A DNA stretch of 64,000 nt from Datnioides undecimradiatus (taxonomy: Eukaryota > Chordata > Actinopteri > Lobotiformes > Datnioididae), in the NCBI GenBank assembly GCA_008933995.1, contig WARS01000032.1, positions 930,001 through 994,000 on the forward strand. The letters are read 5' to 3'. Below, one piece after another: positions 50,756 through 63,430 of this stretch (its first letter is position 1; every line of letters begins with the position of its first letter). The position numbers and the translations under genes are program-made. The notes under the pieces were generated by a model that was given only the letters and a program-made list of their open reading frames with translations, was not told where the DNA came from and searched no databases.

Positions 50756-52667
50756 TTTATCATTATCATTATTTATCTTATTCATTTTAATTATTTGCCT
50801 TGTCTGGCCAGTTTTCTTTTTCTGAAGCACGTGCAAAGAGCAGAAATAGCGTTTTATAAACTAATGACATTAATAGTATTTTAGTCAAATAAACAAATAA
50901 TCATTTTAAAACTTGGATCAAAACTTGATGTTGCCACATTTATCTGTCTCCATCTCTTTGCTAAGAAACATGCCACGTACTGACTCTAAGAAACTTACTG
51001 TGAACTATCAGATTTGTCCAAAACCAAGCAGCTTTCTAACTTTTGGAGCTAAGGGACTGCAGTGAACATCAGCAGATGATTGTTAACAGCATCAGTGTGT
51101 TTCAGACGACAGCGCCTCTAAGACTGGGAGGAGGTGTTCAGACAGCAACAATTAGATTCCCATCTGAAGAGTGATCATCATTTCAGTGCCACTTTTATAT
51201 ACTTTCCCACAGCCTGTCCCCTGCCCGCTGGGACTGCCGATGCTATCTACTGACAACTGTTTATGTAAAATGTTGAAAAGAAAAACATCAAGAAATTTTT
51301 TTTAACTATATTAGCACATGAAATAAAATTCATTTGTGACTGAATTATACCGAAGCCATCATGTTGCCTGTAAAAAATCAGGTGATTGCTTGTGTTTTGC
51401 AGATTTATAGGGAGAGAGTTAGACGCCACGCAAGTCCATTTTATCTACAAACTGATACAAGTGGAGCTAATCCAAACACTAACCCACCCTGTGATTGAAT
51501 ATAATTACAGATGGCCTTCCCGACATCTCATTCAGTAAAGCAGAGTTTGCGTCAGATTTTAACTAAATAATATTAAAAAAGAAGTTCTAAAAGTTGTTTA
51601 TCTTTTGTCCATTTCACTGGAGCTACTGAATGACCTGAGTCTTTTTTTTTGTACGGATTACAGTTTTGTTCGTCAACCCAGACTGACCACGATTTCGAGG
51701 TAAGGTTGGGTTCAGCTCAGATCAAGAGGTCACATCCTTCAGTATTTGTCAAGTTGATATACTGCTGGCAGCATAATTGAAAGGCAGGAGGTTGTCGGGT
51801 TGGCGGCGCAAGCACTTTACAGAGTGTTGTTTTCTTTGGGCGCATGGTGAATCTCGAACTGCATATTTTTCTTTTTCCTGTATGGATTTCACATTTGCAT
51901 GGAAAAATCTTTCTTGTGTGTTTGGATTTCCATTGTGTGGACAACATAAAGGGCTCTGGGATGGGATGTGGGAAAAGGGAGTGTGCAGTTTGCCTAAGTG
52001 CATGTTTTTATGTCTGTTTGACAGGCTTGGTCAGTGGCTGATGTCAGTACATACACAAAGTTAACAGCCATCCTCTTTCCTACTCTTAAATTCACTGAGG
52101 GAAACCAGTGAAACGCTGCTACTGCAGATATCCCACAATATAAAAATGTGGAACTGGTCCAGTACATACAATGTTCAATCATTATGTTAAGCCTGGAGCA
52201 CTTTAAACAACCGAAAAATTAAACATTTGTGGTTGCAATGATATAAAATGACTTGAAAGCTTAAAATTGATCAAGAATCTCTGTAATGTGGACTGTAAAC
52301 GTGCTTGCCCTTTAATTTGAAAATAAGGGCTGATTTTCGTATTTCAGTGGTTCCTTAAACACTATTTTGAAAGGAAGTATCTCAGTCATATGATTTGTAC
52401 TGACAAATTGTGGTCATGGACCAATTGGCCAAACAATCATTGTATAACTTTCACAGAAGGTTTTTTTTTTTGTTTTTTTTTTTTAAAGCTGGAAATGAAT
52501 GTCTGTTCAAAATGTATCCGATTTTATCCTCAGTGCTAATTATTTGTACAAAGCTCATATTTTCCCATGACTGTTCTTTAGTCTGCTGCAGCAGACACTG
52601 AATCAAATGTGGATATTGGCATTGGTTTAAAATGAAATCAATAAATATGCACATCTGTCTTCCTCAG
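50756..52667. other. Intergenic or intronic DNA
   Basis: AT-rich with a T-run pair at 52462-52485. One micro-exon-like segment (51664-51699) sits between GATTACAG and GAG|GTAAGG, but its only phase compatible with the downstream candidate exon contains a stop. A patch at 51100-51240 is more complex. Confidence 0.4.
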
Positions 52668-53414
52668 TCATCCCTGTGACTGCCAGGGTGAGGAAAGTTT
52701 GCTATGGCCACTCCTTGTGGAAGAAGGAGAGCTGCGCTGTTTCAGCTGAGCATGAGAAGTACCTGAGCACTTTGTCACCTCATCAAGTCTGCATCATGAC
52801 CTTAGGTAAAGCCTTTTACAAATGCAGGGTGTTGTCGCCAGATTAAACTTCCTAAAAAACTGGCACACTTACTATCCCCATTCTTCTCTGGGTTCCCCTC
52901 TTTATTGCTTTTTTCCGGCTTCTTCCGTTGTTGTATAAATGTCCTGAGTATGAGGTGTTTAATAAGTGTTCACATTTCCTCTGTGAGAGGAAATAATAAA
53001 TCCAAACTCACTATTTCAATAAACAAAATGTACTTCTATCCCTCAACAGCTAATGACAGAAAAGTGTGTTTGGCACATGCATGTAACAATGATATGCCAG
53101 GTGCTGCTATTCTGTTACTGAGAATGTCTGGCAAAGACAGTTTCTTGGCATAAACCACCGCAGCCGTAATTTTGCTTGACACTTAGCAACTGAGCGTGAG
53201 AGTTTTTTCTTTTTGTTTTTTTCTGGGTTATAATAGGAACTGACCTTGTGGTCAATGAGTATGGAGTCATTGACTAAATTTTGGAGCGTGAGGTAAAGAA
53301 ATGTGGAGCTTGAGGCAAACGTCATTGGTCCAATTGTTTCTCATGCTCTTCTCTGTACACCATAACTCAGACATGTCAGGCTACCTGCAGCCAGCTTTGC
53401 AGGCCTGGATCAAG
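52668..53414 (+). other. Exon-like segments 2 and 3 of a candidate gene
   Basis: Segment 2 (52668-52805, 138 nt) lies between CTTCCTCAG and TTAG|GTAAAG, enters with two bases and leaves in phase 1. It includes IPVTARVRKVCYGHSLWKKE and three cysteines. Segment 3 (53371-53414, 44 nt) lies between AACTCAG and AAG|GTAAAAG and continues the same frame (DMSGYLQPALQAWIK). Both are distinctly GC-richer than their AT-rich flanks. A following acceptor at 53509 would add two codons and a stop beside an AATAAA. I recognise no family. Splice sites, phase agreement and base composition support a gene; the absence of homology and of a start argues against it. Confidence 0.25.
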
Positions 53415-53689
53415 GTAAAAGTCAACCCTGACGACATCAAAAGTATGAGGCTGCTGGCATGAAGGATTGAAATACCTTTCACATCCCTGTGACTGATGTC
53501 ACCTCCACAGGCTAAATAAAGCTAGCCTGGGTCTTGTTACACATGCAAGATATCTGAGTGATTAAACTTTATACCACCCACAAAAGTGAGACAGACTACA
53601 GTTGACAGTTTTCAGCATGGATACTGCAACAGACTAACTTGTCATGACTTTGTTGTGTGTGCTGAATTTTTTGATTAAGAAAATGAAAA

Positions 53690-53880
53690 AAACAAGAAAA
53701 ATTACACATCATTGATTATAATTATTGAAAATATTGAATCATTAAAATAAAAGCAACATTGTATGTTGTACCTAATGTTGTAGTTAAGGTGGGGCTAATT
53801 TTAACTACTTTAACTACAACTTTCTACCACTGTAAATGCTGTTTAGTCGTCATTAGGTGTAAATTAGAAGTTCCCCAGGT
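53690..53880. repeat. Partial teleost repeat (TGTTGTACCTAATGTTGTAG type)
   Basis: AATAAAAGCAACATTGTATG, then TGTACCTAATGTTGTAGTTA and GGGGCTAATTTTAACTACTT, match the order I know from a dispersed fish repeat. A related piece in reverse orientation lies at 60470-60610 (TTAGCCCCACCCTGCC). Confidence 0.5.
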
Positions 53881-54780
53881 TTTCTTTGTTGGTTCCCCTC
53901 TTCTTGGGGAGGTCAATGTGCAGAGTCAGCAGCAGAGGATTGAGTGTCATCCTCAAGGACTCTGCAGCACAGTGAATGTTTGCCAAAGCCACGGCATGAA
54001 CCCGACTTCTCCAGTTAAAGGACAGCTGTCTCCCTCCTAACCGCAGTAACTCTGGCAGCAGCCGTATCACCGCCAACATGGGACGGAAAGAGAATCCCTG
54101 ACCCAAGTGCAAAAGACAATAGAAAATATGACATGGGAACGTCTCAACTCTTGAATTCTCCAACACTGAACACCACAAGTCAGACTAGTGAGGGGATCCC
54201 CAGCTCAAACTTGGGAGCCTCCGCTTTACTTCGGGAACTGCCCCTCATCCTGTTTTTTCTTCTTGTCCCAGGGGTGACCACAGTCAGGGATCCCCAAGCT
54301 TTTTGAATGCGGAAAATGATGGTCCTGTGTCAGTTGTCTGGACAATGACTGACAGTCTCTCCGTATATTCCGAAGCTTTTACGGAAAAGGAATTTCCGTG
54401 AGGCTAAGCAGACGTGGGAAGCTCTGTTACAACTCGGACCCAGTCTGTGGGGGCGTGGTCTCATTAGTTCTCTTCAGAGGTGCTGATTCTGCCAAAACGT
54501 CTCAGTCATAGGAAAATTTGGATGAATGAATGTCATGAATCAATCACTCAATCATTAATGTAATAATATTAATAATCTCCTCCTGAATCCAACATCGGAA
54601 AGATGATTTTAGTGGACACTCCCGCACACACTGTTCCCACCATACTGAGGCCTTTAGTGTTATCTCCTTCAACATCTTTTTGTTAGAAAATACAGTCCTC
54701 TGACCCACTGACATGTTCTTTGTGGGGTTTTTTGTCACCTATCTGACTAAATCTCCATTTAAGCCGTGTACTCAGGTTTT
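53881..54780. other. Intergenic DNA with open frame on minus strand
   Basis: The minus strand is open from 54178 to 53864 and reads protein-like in part (FRPMLAVIRLLPELLRLGGR, WRSRVHAVALANIHCAAESL). It has no partner exon and I recognise no family; the last 17 bases overlap the repeat ending at 53880. A transposon remnant or a conserved non-coding element is as likely. From 54200 on there is a mixed-composition stretch (GGGGGCGTGGTCTCATTAG near 54450) that could be repeat-derived. Confidence 0.25.
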
Positions 54781-55385
54781 TACTTTGTTATTTGGAGAGT
54801 CTTCAGTTCCTCCAATCTCCTCATCATCTATTTGCATTGGACTCTACCACTGTCTGTAGATATTGGCCTAATATAAACACAGCTTTCATCATACCAGGGG
54901 GTCAGTTCAATGGTCAGGTCAAAGAGGTGGAGACAAACATCCCACCCCTCAAACCTAATTCTCCTTTCTCTTCTGAGACCCAAATAAATCCCACACCCAG
55001 CAGCCTCCCACAATCCTAAAATGCGTGCTGCAGGGGCACAAAAAAGGAACAAGAGCTGCCTGACCAGTGGAGCTCTTTCTTTTGTTTAATCGAGGTTGGC
55101 ATTCCTTCTCCAGCCTGGGTCTGCTCTGTACTACATGGGTGCAGCTCCAGTGGCTTAGGCCACTGGTGGCACCTGTCTCCTCTTCAGCGCCAGGCCGGGG
55201 AGACTGCCCTGCCTTGATCCCCGCGCTAATTATTTTCAAAGCAGCCGGGATTTATATCACACTCATGCAGGCGCCAGTGGCGCTACAGCTCCCCCAGGAA
55301 GCAGCTTTTCTGGCTTTTCTCTCTTGCTCAGTGGGCAGAGATTGTTACCATGGATGTGAGTAGCACCCGGGCACCATGGAAGCAT
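54781..55385. promoter_or_regulatory. GC-rich candidate regulatory island
   Basis: This is one of the most complex, least AT-rich stretches of the desert. At 55227-55241 a TAATTA homeodomain core is followed four bases later by a TCF/LEF-type TCAAAG. Open frames exist on both strands (- 54955-55239, + 55067-55363) without recognisable protein similarity. An enhancer is inferred from texture and motifs only. Confidence 0.35.
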
Positions 55386-58300
55386 CTGGCCAGTTGGTTA
55401 GATTTGGATGTTTTCCAGAATTAGGTTGCATTAGTTCATGTTCAGATGGTCTCAGCATTTGTTCCTCAGCATATCAACAAGGTTATTCAGTAAAAGAAAT
55501 AATGTTTCCATCCCAGAGACATGGACATGTGTGATTGCCAGGTATATATGTACCTCACCTTGGGAGGAGTTGCGCTGGAAAGCACTGCATTACCAATTAA
55601 AACAGCATTTTTGTTTCAGGAAATAGATATATTTTACAGTATACAGAGTTACAATGTGTGCATATGATATAAAAAGTCAGTTTATGTTATTTATTTCCTT
55701 AAATCAGTTTGTATTCCATCATTCAAGATATTTAAATTCATGGATGCATACAATAATCTAAAAGTTTATCTCAGTTTTTACAAATACACTAAAACTGCAT
55801 ACTAGAACTGCAACTCTGTTCTTTAAAAGATCTTAGACTACTTCTCTTGTGGAAAAGGGTAGTTTAGGAAAACCTTAAAGGTAAGACCCTTGAAAACAAG
55901 AACACAGCAATGAAGTTTCTCCTTCTCTCTTTGTACCAGACATAGTGACAGATGCCTCGCCAATCAACACAGCAACATTCTGCCTTGTATAAAACAAAGT
56001 AAGCCAAGTGTCTTGAAACAATACGAGTTTTGACCAAATCAGGAATTTGTTTTATAACTTTTTGAGGTTTACCACATGAAATTGTAAAGAGCAGCACCCG
56101 GCTGTTTAAAGAGTGTCCTCTGATGGCAATATTTCATAATTAACATTCTCCAGGAAAGAAATGTTAGAAGAACAGGCTGAAAGGAAGAAAAAACAAAGTT
56201 TGATTGTAGTAAATGGATTTGCATCATGTCCTTTAATTGTCCTCTTGGTAAGCCAATATGAAATCAAAGCAGTTTCCATTTTCTTGGCAGGTGCTCAGAT
56301 TCTTCCCAAGCTGACACCACATCCAGGATGTAAAGCCTGCCCATTTTTTAAATAGGTGAAACATTATGGTCCAGCAGATTGTCAAACACACAGGAACTTG
56401 AACTGTGACCTTTTCCATAAAGTAGTCTATTCTCTCTTCTCTTTGTTTTGTGCATAAGTCAATCTGGATCATTTATTTTATGGGCTCCCCGGGGCTCGCT
56501 GCATTCTTTGATGTTTTCTGATACACTGCACTTAACATTCCACATGTACTTCTCGTCACTCTGAGGCCTGACGTGACTGACAAATAAGTTATATCCCATG
56601 CAACACGCACTTATCTAAGCGTGGAGGAAAGTACGGAAAAGGCATGTGTTCTTGGCTCTTTGCCATGCTACAGTACACCACTGAGATAAGGTCCCGATTT
56701 GACGATGTTGCTTGAGGAATGAGACTGACTTGGTGGGGTCAGCAACTTGGGCAACACACATGCAGCCACACCTACAGAATATAATGGACCAATTGACACA
56801 GGTTCAGCGCTATAGTGAGAGGAATCGCCTCATTGTTCTATGGCAAATATGGAGAACCCATTTTCTTTTTTAAAAAATCATGATGCTCAACACTGATACC
56901 CAATGTTATTTAGTATGTTACATGCAAAGATGAGAATCTAGCTGTAGCATCAGCTGTTTTACTGCCATCAGCCAGTTGCAGTGATGTCAAATGACCAGTG
57001 CCAAAATTATCAAGAAGTCCTGTTTCTTTTTGGTCCATAAATACCAAGTATATAGTGTATATATGATTCTGGTCTCTTAGCTAAATTTGATTTTACTTTA
57101 AGTAAAAGGAACATGAAACATGAAAAAATGGTGATAAAGATCCAGCCACTTGTCCTTTATCTCATTTCTCTCCTCCTCCTCCTCCATTTTAGGCATTGTT
57201 ATGAAATGTTTACACTTCTGATTCTGGCAGGTCCATAAAGCCATGTTTGTCTCTAATTGACCAACTGGCAGGGGTGCTGTTGCTCCTTATTGCCTACAGG
57301 TAAAAAGCCTTAAACTTATTCACTCTGCATCCCAAAGGAATCCTAGAAAAAACAAACCACCATGTTTGACCTTTGCAGAGACTCTTGTAGCAACAGGCTC
57401 CTCTTACAACTCATATCAGCTTCCATTGAAGTGCAAACAAAGGCTCAGTAATAGTAACCAAATAGACAAGCTGAGCAGAGGTCTGGCACAGACCCGGGAA
57501 CATTATGAACGTGAGGCAGATCCAGACTGCATTTAGACACTCATTATGACCAAAAACAATAAATAACAGTTTTAACATAGTTTTCCATGCTCACAGCATT
57601 TATGGACAAGTTGTCTGGTAGCAGCAATGATTTGCTCATTTTTATCATTTTAACATTTTATGGATCAAATCTGATCAACAGAAATTCACATCTGACACCA
57701 AAAGTCACAGTTTTACAGCTTATATCCACAGTGACACCGTCAGGATGGTACTGCCAGGGGGGTAGCCCATTACAACTGATTTTATAAATATTTAGGCTTA
57801 GCCACATTAAGCTGATTTGGGTACTTTACTCTGCTGGTCTGCCGTGAACACTTGAGACTAAATCTGCTTAATTTGTACTGTGCCACTCCGCGCGAGTTTT
57901 GCATTCTCTTGAGATAATATAAATGCGTGATTTTACAGTGACGTCATCATGTATTTCTCTGTATTTAATACGTGATTCATGGATGATGTGTATCTTTTCA
58001 CTTAGATGCTGATGACAGTTTCTCTGAACTTGATCTGGTACTTTCGGAGGCTCCCAGTGCAAGAAAGGCTCCCATCATCAGCTGGAAAAGTCTGACCAGA
58101 TCTATGATAATTGATTTGGGAAGCCAGAGACTTTAGAAATCCTGGCAGCTGTAAGTTATGGGTGAGTAAGTATCCAATACCAGGTTATTGTGGTGAGACA
58201 GCGGAGATGTTGCGGTCAAGGGCTAGGCTAAACTCTCTGGGTAAAGGGTAGTGATTCTTGTGGTTGACTGAAAGAAACAATTACTGGAAGATTAAAAAGG

Positions 58301-58635
58301 GCTTTAAGAAAAAAAACATGATGAGCATTATAAAGGGTTGAAATAGAGATGTTTGTTTTTCCACTAAATGCTTCACTTCAATTTAGATGTTGGACATTTT
58401 TGTGGACCTCTATCAAAAAAGGGGATGCAGACGAGAAGACTGTGGTTCATCTTTGATCCCTCGTCTCAAGGTGCTGGCTCTGACCACACTGCAAAAAAAG
58501 GAAATTTGATTCTGTTATAAAATTAAGTCAAGTGGGTGTGTTTCATACCAGGAACCCAGCAATCTGGAGGACAGAAAAACCAAATTGATCTAATTCAACA
58601 AGACTTGGAGTCGACATCCATGTTTATGTCTCTTT
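55386..58635. other. Intergenic DNA, nothing recognised
   Basis: AT-rich to average sequence with short open frames only. A CTCCTCCTCCTCCTCC-like run lies near 57171-57186. Confidence 0.5.
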
Positions 58636-59180
58636 TAGGCTGTGCAGCAATGACTGAGCTAAATGCTCAATGCACATTGACAATGCTAACATCCTGATGT
58701 TGAATACATATAATGTTTCCATGTTCACCATCTTAGTTAAGCATTTTAGCATGTTATCAGTACAATTAGTTAGCACTAAACAAAAAATTACTGCTGCAGC
58801 TGCTGGAACTATAATTGTTTTGATTTGCTGGCATTTATACATTAAACAAAGTATGGCGGTAATGGTGCTATAGACAAAAAGTTGCTAGTTTATCTTGGTT
58901 GTGGCAAGTTTCAATGCAATCTATCCAATAGCTGACATTTAACTCAACACTAAAATTGTAAAACTTCGGGGACATCAATATGGATTCATTCCTCGGGCGT
59001 CAGGCATCAATCTGCTAAATGTCGTGCTGCTTGACAGGATAACTGAAAGCACTAACCTAGTGATGAAGCTAGAGGAAATGTCACTTGATCACTGAAGTCA
59101 TTATGATGCATCCTCTGGGAGTCATGAATGTCTGTTTGAGTTTGCATAATTTCAATTGTTGATATTTCATTCTGTATCAA
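58636..59180 (+). repeat. GCTAAC-rich teleost interspersed repeat, copy B
   Basis: ACTGAGCTAAATGCTCAATG, GACAATGCTAACATCCTGAT, CATGTTCACCATCTTAGTTA, CAATGCAATCTATCCAATAG and CATCCTCTGGGAGTCATGAA follow in the family's usual order. It is the same family and orientation as 40165-40455, but longer. It is diverged and non-coding. Confidence 0.7.
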
Positions 59181-60469
59181 CAGACATCCCCGAGAGCCAC
59201 TGCTTAAATATGGCATGTTTATATTTCTGCAAAAAAGGCACCCAAAATATTTACAGTGATTCAAATCAAAAGCCCCTCCTTCTCTGTGCATCAGCACTGC
59301 AATTCAATCTGTGGAGAGCCTGTTACCCTAACTAGCCTCTCCCTCACTGAATCTACTATCTTGGGCAAAATTCTTAACACAGCCACCGAAGAGCCAATGA
59401 CAAGCTGGTCACACAAGTATTATGTTTTATGTTTTCCCCATTGCTGTCTAATGTTTCACATTGAGGTTGGGACCATCAAGCAAACTACAGCTCACAAAAG
59501 AATGGGCCCATTGATTCCCAGAGGAATAATTTTAGTGGAGGGAGTATTTAGCACAGGCCCAGCTAGAAAGAGCTATTAGCTGCTTCTCCAGCTCTGTGAT
59601 CCATGACTGGAGAGGCTCAGAGTGAGGAGAGAAAGAGGACCCCCGCCTGGCACCACATGCATACTCATTTCAACCCACACAGGCAGTGTGCTGAAGTCAT
59701 GTTTTGTGGTTTCATATCAGTCACAAAAACACAGCCGACATGACTTTCTTCTCATATTTTTTTTAACTGAAACCAAAATCACTGCCGCTGATTTCCAACG
59801 ACATTACTTTGCAGCAGTTTTATCTCTTGATGTGAAAGTGCAAACGGTACTGGAAATGTTCTGTTGCCTCAAAACAGCAAACTCATGGATGGGACGTAAA
59901 CAATATCACTGTGAAGGAAACCTTTGCATTTCTGCGTGCATACAGGTTTTAGTCTAGTCAGGACCTGCTGAGATTGGGCCTGAATTCCTATTTCTCAGGA
60001 GAAACCAAAGTGGTCCATCATTACCTCCTCCAAACTCCCCCTTTTCCCATTTCAGCACCACACTGAGCTAAGATATCAGCTAACACATTATCCTCTTAGC
60101 CCTGGAGACTGATAGCCAGTGAGGGCCTCGAGCCAGGAGCAGCCATACAGGTCAGGGAATAAAACAGGCGTCACAGTCACAGCAACAGTAAATTTAACAC
60201 AGATCAGATCAGATATTGCTGACTTACTGATCTTTTGACAAGTTGCAAAGCATGCAAATGCACATCTAATTTTCTCTTCTTGCAATAACAGTTAATAAAA
60301 AAAACTCAGATTTGTTTTTTCTGCCATCATCCATAAATAACTCATACTGAAGTTACAAATCACCTTATTCAGATTGCACTGAATATCAGTCAACTGTTGT
60401 TTTATGTCTATAAAAGGCAGGGAAAATGTGAAATTATTAGCAGTGGTATTGTAAAATCAAAGCAGATAC
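59181..60469. other. Intergenic DNA with complex patch 59250-59660
   Basis: The patch is open on the plus strand (59256-59579, 107 aa) but lacks family features; it includes CATTGATTCCCAGAGG and GGAATAATTTTAGTGG. A second patch lies at 60090-60250. Both are possible conserved non-coding elements. Confidence 0.35.
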
Positions 60470-60610
60470 ATTTGTCATTGTAAATTGTTGTTTTTTTAGT
60501 AATCGACCCTCTGTAAATTAGAAGAAATTAGCCCCACCCTGCCCTGTAAGGCTACACTAAAACTACAGTAACCATTAATATGAGACAGTAACTTCAAATC
60601 ATTACCCCAA
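60470..60610. repeat. Short fragment of a teleost repeat, reverse orientation
   Basis: AAATTAGCCCCACCCT-like sequence, with flanking phrases that are the approximate complement of part of 53690-53880. Only about 100-140 bp survive. Confidence 0.35.
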
Positions 60611-63394
60611 TATCACTGAATATCAGGTGACATTATCCTGTCTGCGCTGCCCACCATGACTGACTTTTTCAAGAACATTTGATTGTATTTCTTGGCTCAG
60701 GCTGCTCTATGTCAACACAGGAAGCCAAACCCACCAGGTTTTTATGATTAAGTGGACAAAGTCAGATGGGTTTTATTCCAGACTCTTTGCCAAGCCATTT
60801 TATATCACTTCAACAAGCCAAAAACAGAACTTATGAAATTACATTAATAGCTGTCAATGTAAGAGAAACAAAAGTCCATACTAGCTGAGAGATGTTTTAC
60901 AAGCAAACCTGGTATTCCTCAGGCACCATGTTTTTCATCAGAGCTCAGAGGCATTTTATGTAACAGCGCGAGCCCTGAAAGTGAGATGTCATGCAGCTAA
61001 AAACATTACAGCAGCCCCACATGCTGGCTGTGGTCCAAGATGCACCTGCACTTTCAATTACTCAGCGAGTGTACTTCTCTCTGCTAGTCTAGACACCCAA
61101 CACCTGCTGCACATTAATCTGTAATGGTCTCCGCTGCCGGATGTTCCCGGTTAACAAGACAACATCTGATTGCCACACCTTTCGTTGCTGCCCAGCAGGG
61201 TCACACTCCTACGTCTGTTCTGCAGTGGCCAGCATGCTCAGCTTCACTTGTAACCAACTGATACCTGTCACCAAGTGTGTGGTTTGGGCCTTCTGGGGAA
61301 AGCCAAGAAGGTGGCAGACCCGCTTCACATGAATTTGCCTTTTTGGCAGGGGCACCTTCAACTTGGATGAAACTGAACACCTTCAATACTGTTTCACTGG
61401 AAGGTTACAGTGTTTCTGCATGTGGTTCATAGGTTTGGGCCTTTCCAGCCACCCTCATCACCAGCCGCATGGTGACGTCATTATTCCCTGTAGTTGCAGC
61501 TCAGAGCTCACTAAAACTTAAAAGTAATCACAACTTGATCTCCATACACACATTTTAATGACCTCCAATTTTTAAATACCACTAAACTCAGCATGCATTC
61601 TGCTTTTGCACATTTACCGCATATTAGCCACCAAAATGTTCTGGTAAGTCAACTGGAACTGAATACTCAGTCTTAAAAGTTGCTTTAATGTGAAAGAACA
61701 GTGATGTAACATGCTTATTCAGTGAAATGCTATGAAATGCTTTTTGTTTGAACTTTATTTTAAAGCCCTGCAGGAACACAGAAAAAAAAGAAATTTACTG
61801 TTTTTAGAACAACAAACCTGGAACAACAAATTGTTCAAGAAAGGAAAGCTCAGCAAAGTGTCAGGACACATCTGTAAACTCTCACAGGAATCAACACATT
61901 ACAAATACAAGAGCATTACTGGCTAGTGTGTGTGTTTAACTCAGATGTCAGAGGTCATTTTAAAGAAAGCACACCTGTTTTATAATTATTTGTATTTTTT
62001 GGCTGGACCAACAGGTGGTACAGTAATAGCTTGCAGCATCAGCACAATGTTTAATAAGTTTTCAGAACTGGCAGAGTTCAGACAGTAAATTGTTCTGTTT
62101 AACTTGTTTTACTCTCCAGAATCTCAGCTGTTGTGTCTGAGAAATTGCACCCACATTGAAATAAACCAAAGAACAAAGCAAAAAATGCTAATGCTTCTAT
62201 TTTTTATCATTGCAAATGAAATATCTGTATATTGGATAACACAAACAGCATGAAAATGTTATATTAGACTCCTGGAAGTTCTCACTAGACTTTATCATTT
62301 TTGACATATGAAACACTGGTATTGTTTTTTGAGTTTCTTCTGCTATTTGACTGGTGTTTTTCGAGGAGCAGGATGAATGATAATGACCTGAGGTCAATGT
62401 GATCTGAGCTTGCAAGGTGCACTCATCTACCCTGGCTGGCTGCAGCCAAGGAATGGAGCACACACTGACAGCTGCAGCACCGTGTTGAGTAAAGTGAATG
62501 TAAGGAAACACAGAGAGAAGGAGACAGTTGCTCAACCTGTCGACAGCTTCTCCATAATTCAATAAGTCAAGGTGGAGGACCATTCCTACGAGGCTACAGC
62601 AGCTCCGTAAATAGCTGTCTAGCACGATGAGTGTTTTTTTTTCCATGGTAATCTTACTTGTCTCTCTCAACAGGCCTGCTAACATAATTGAAAACTCGGA
62701 CGTGAAAAAACACAAGTTTCACTGACACAAGGAATGTTTCTTTGTCCTGGGCGGTTTACGCTTTCACTGTCCTGTTTTAACATGTTCCAAGAATCTCCGA
62801 ATCTGTCTACAGGTCAATGTGTTTGACAATGCAGCCCTTGTTTCATTATCTTTAAAATGAAATTATTCATCCCTGTTTTCGTGCTCGATGGCAATGTTTC
62901 TCATGTTTACCCTGCCAAGGAAATACTGCTCTGTCAGCGTGCTAGAAAGGAAAACATTTATTTAAGATTTTTGGGTTTGATTGTGACGTTTGTGAAATTT
63001 GTCTTTTCAATAAGTCAACTTAAAATACTTACATACTGCCAAAGGGCACTGTTTTGTTTTTTGGGTTGTTGGTTTTTTTTTTGTATGCCAAAAGTGACTA
63101 TGCATGTTTTATGGTTTACAAACTCAAACAAAAGTACAAAAGTATTAGCAAAAAGCAAATCACAAAGACTAGTGTAGACAGTAGTTAAGGACTTTTCAAC
63201 AAACCTACCGCAGGCTGTTGCTTCAATTTCCTCTTCAAATTCCCTGTTTTGTCAAAGAAAAGGAGTATTTCAACTTTCCCACCATCCCCTCTCAATATAT
63301 CTCCCCCACTCCAATTGTGACTTAAGTCTCTGTTGGACGCTGGCCAGCATGTTAACTCCAGCTAAATCAATGGATTAACAATTTAGCCCAACCC
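60611..63394. other. Intergenic DNA with two complex islands
   Basis: 61000-61480 and 62290-62700 are complex and non-repetitive. The second includes the longest unexplained open frame of the desert (minus, 62715-62197, 172 aa). It has no start context, domain or splice partner, and one chance frame of that length is roughly expected in a window of this size and base composition. Conserved non-coding DNA is the likelier explanation. Confidence 0.35.
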
Positions 63395-63430
63395 CACCAC
63401 ACACACACGCACACACACCACCACCACCAC
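63395..63430. repeat. Compound (CA)n/(CCA)n microsatellite
   Basis: CA units with one CG interruption run directly into CCA units. Confidence 0.9.

Noticed and set aside
51664-51699. 36-nt micro-exon with strong acceptor and GAG|GTAAGG donor
   Set aside because: The only phase that fits the next candidate exon (52668) contains TGA. It could still be non-coding, but I see no support.
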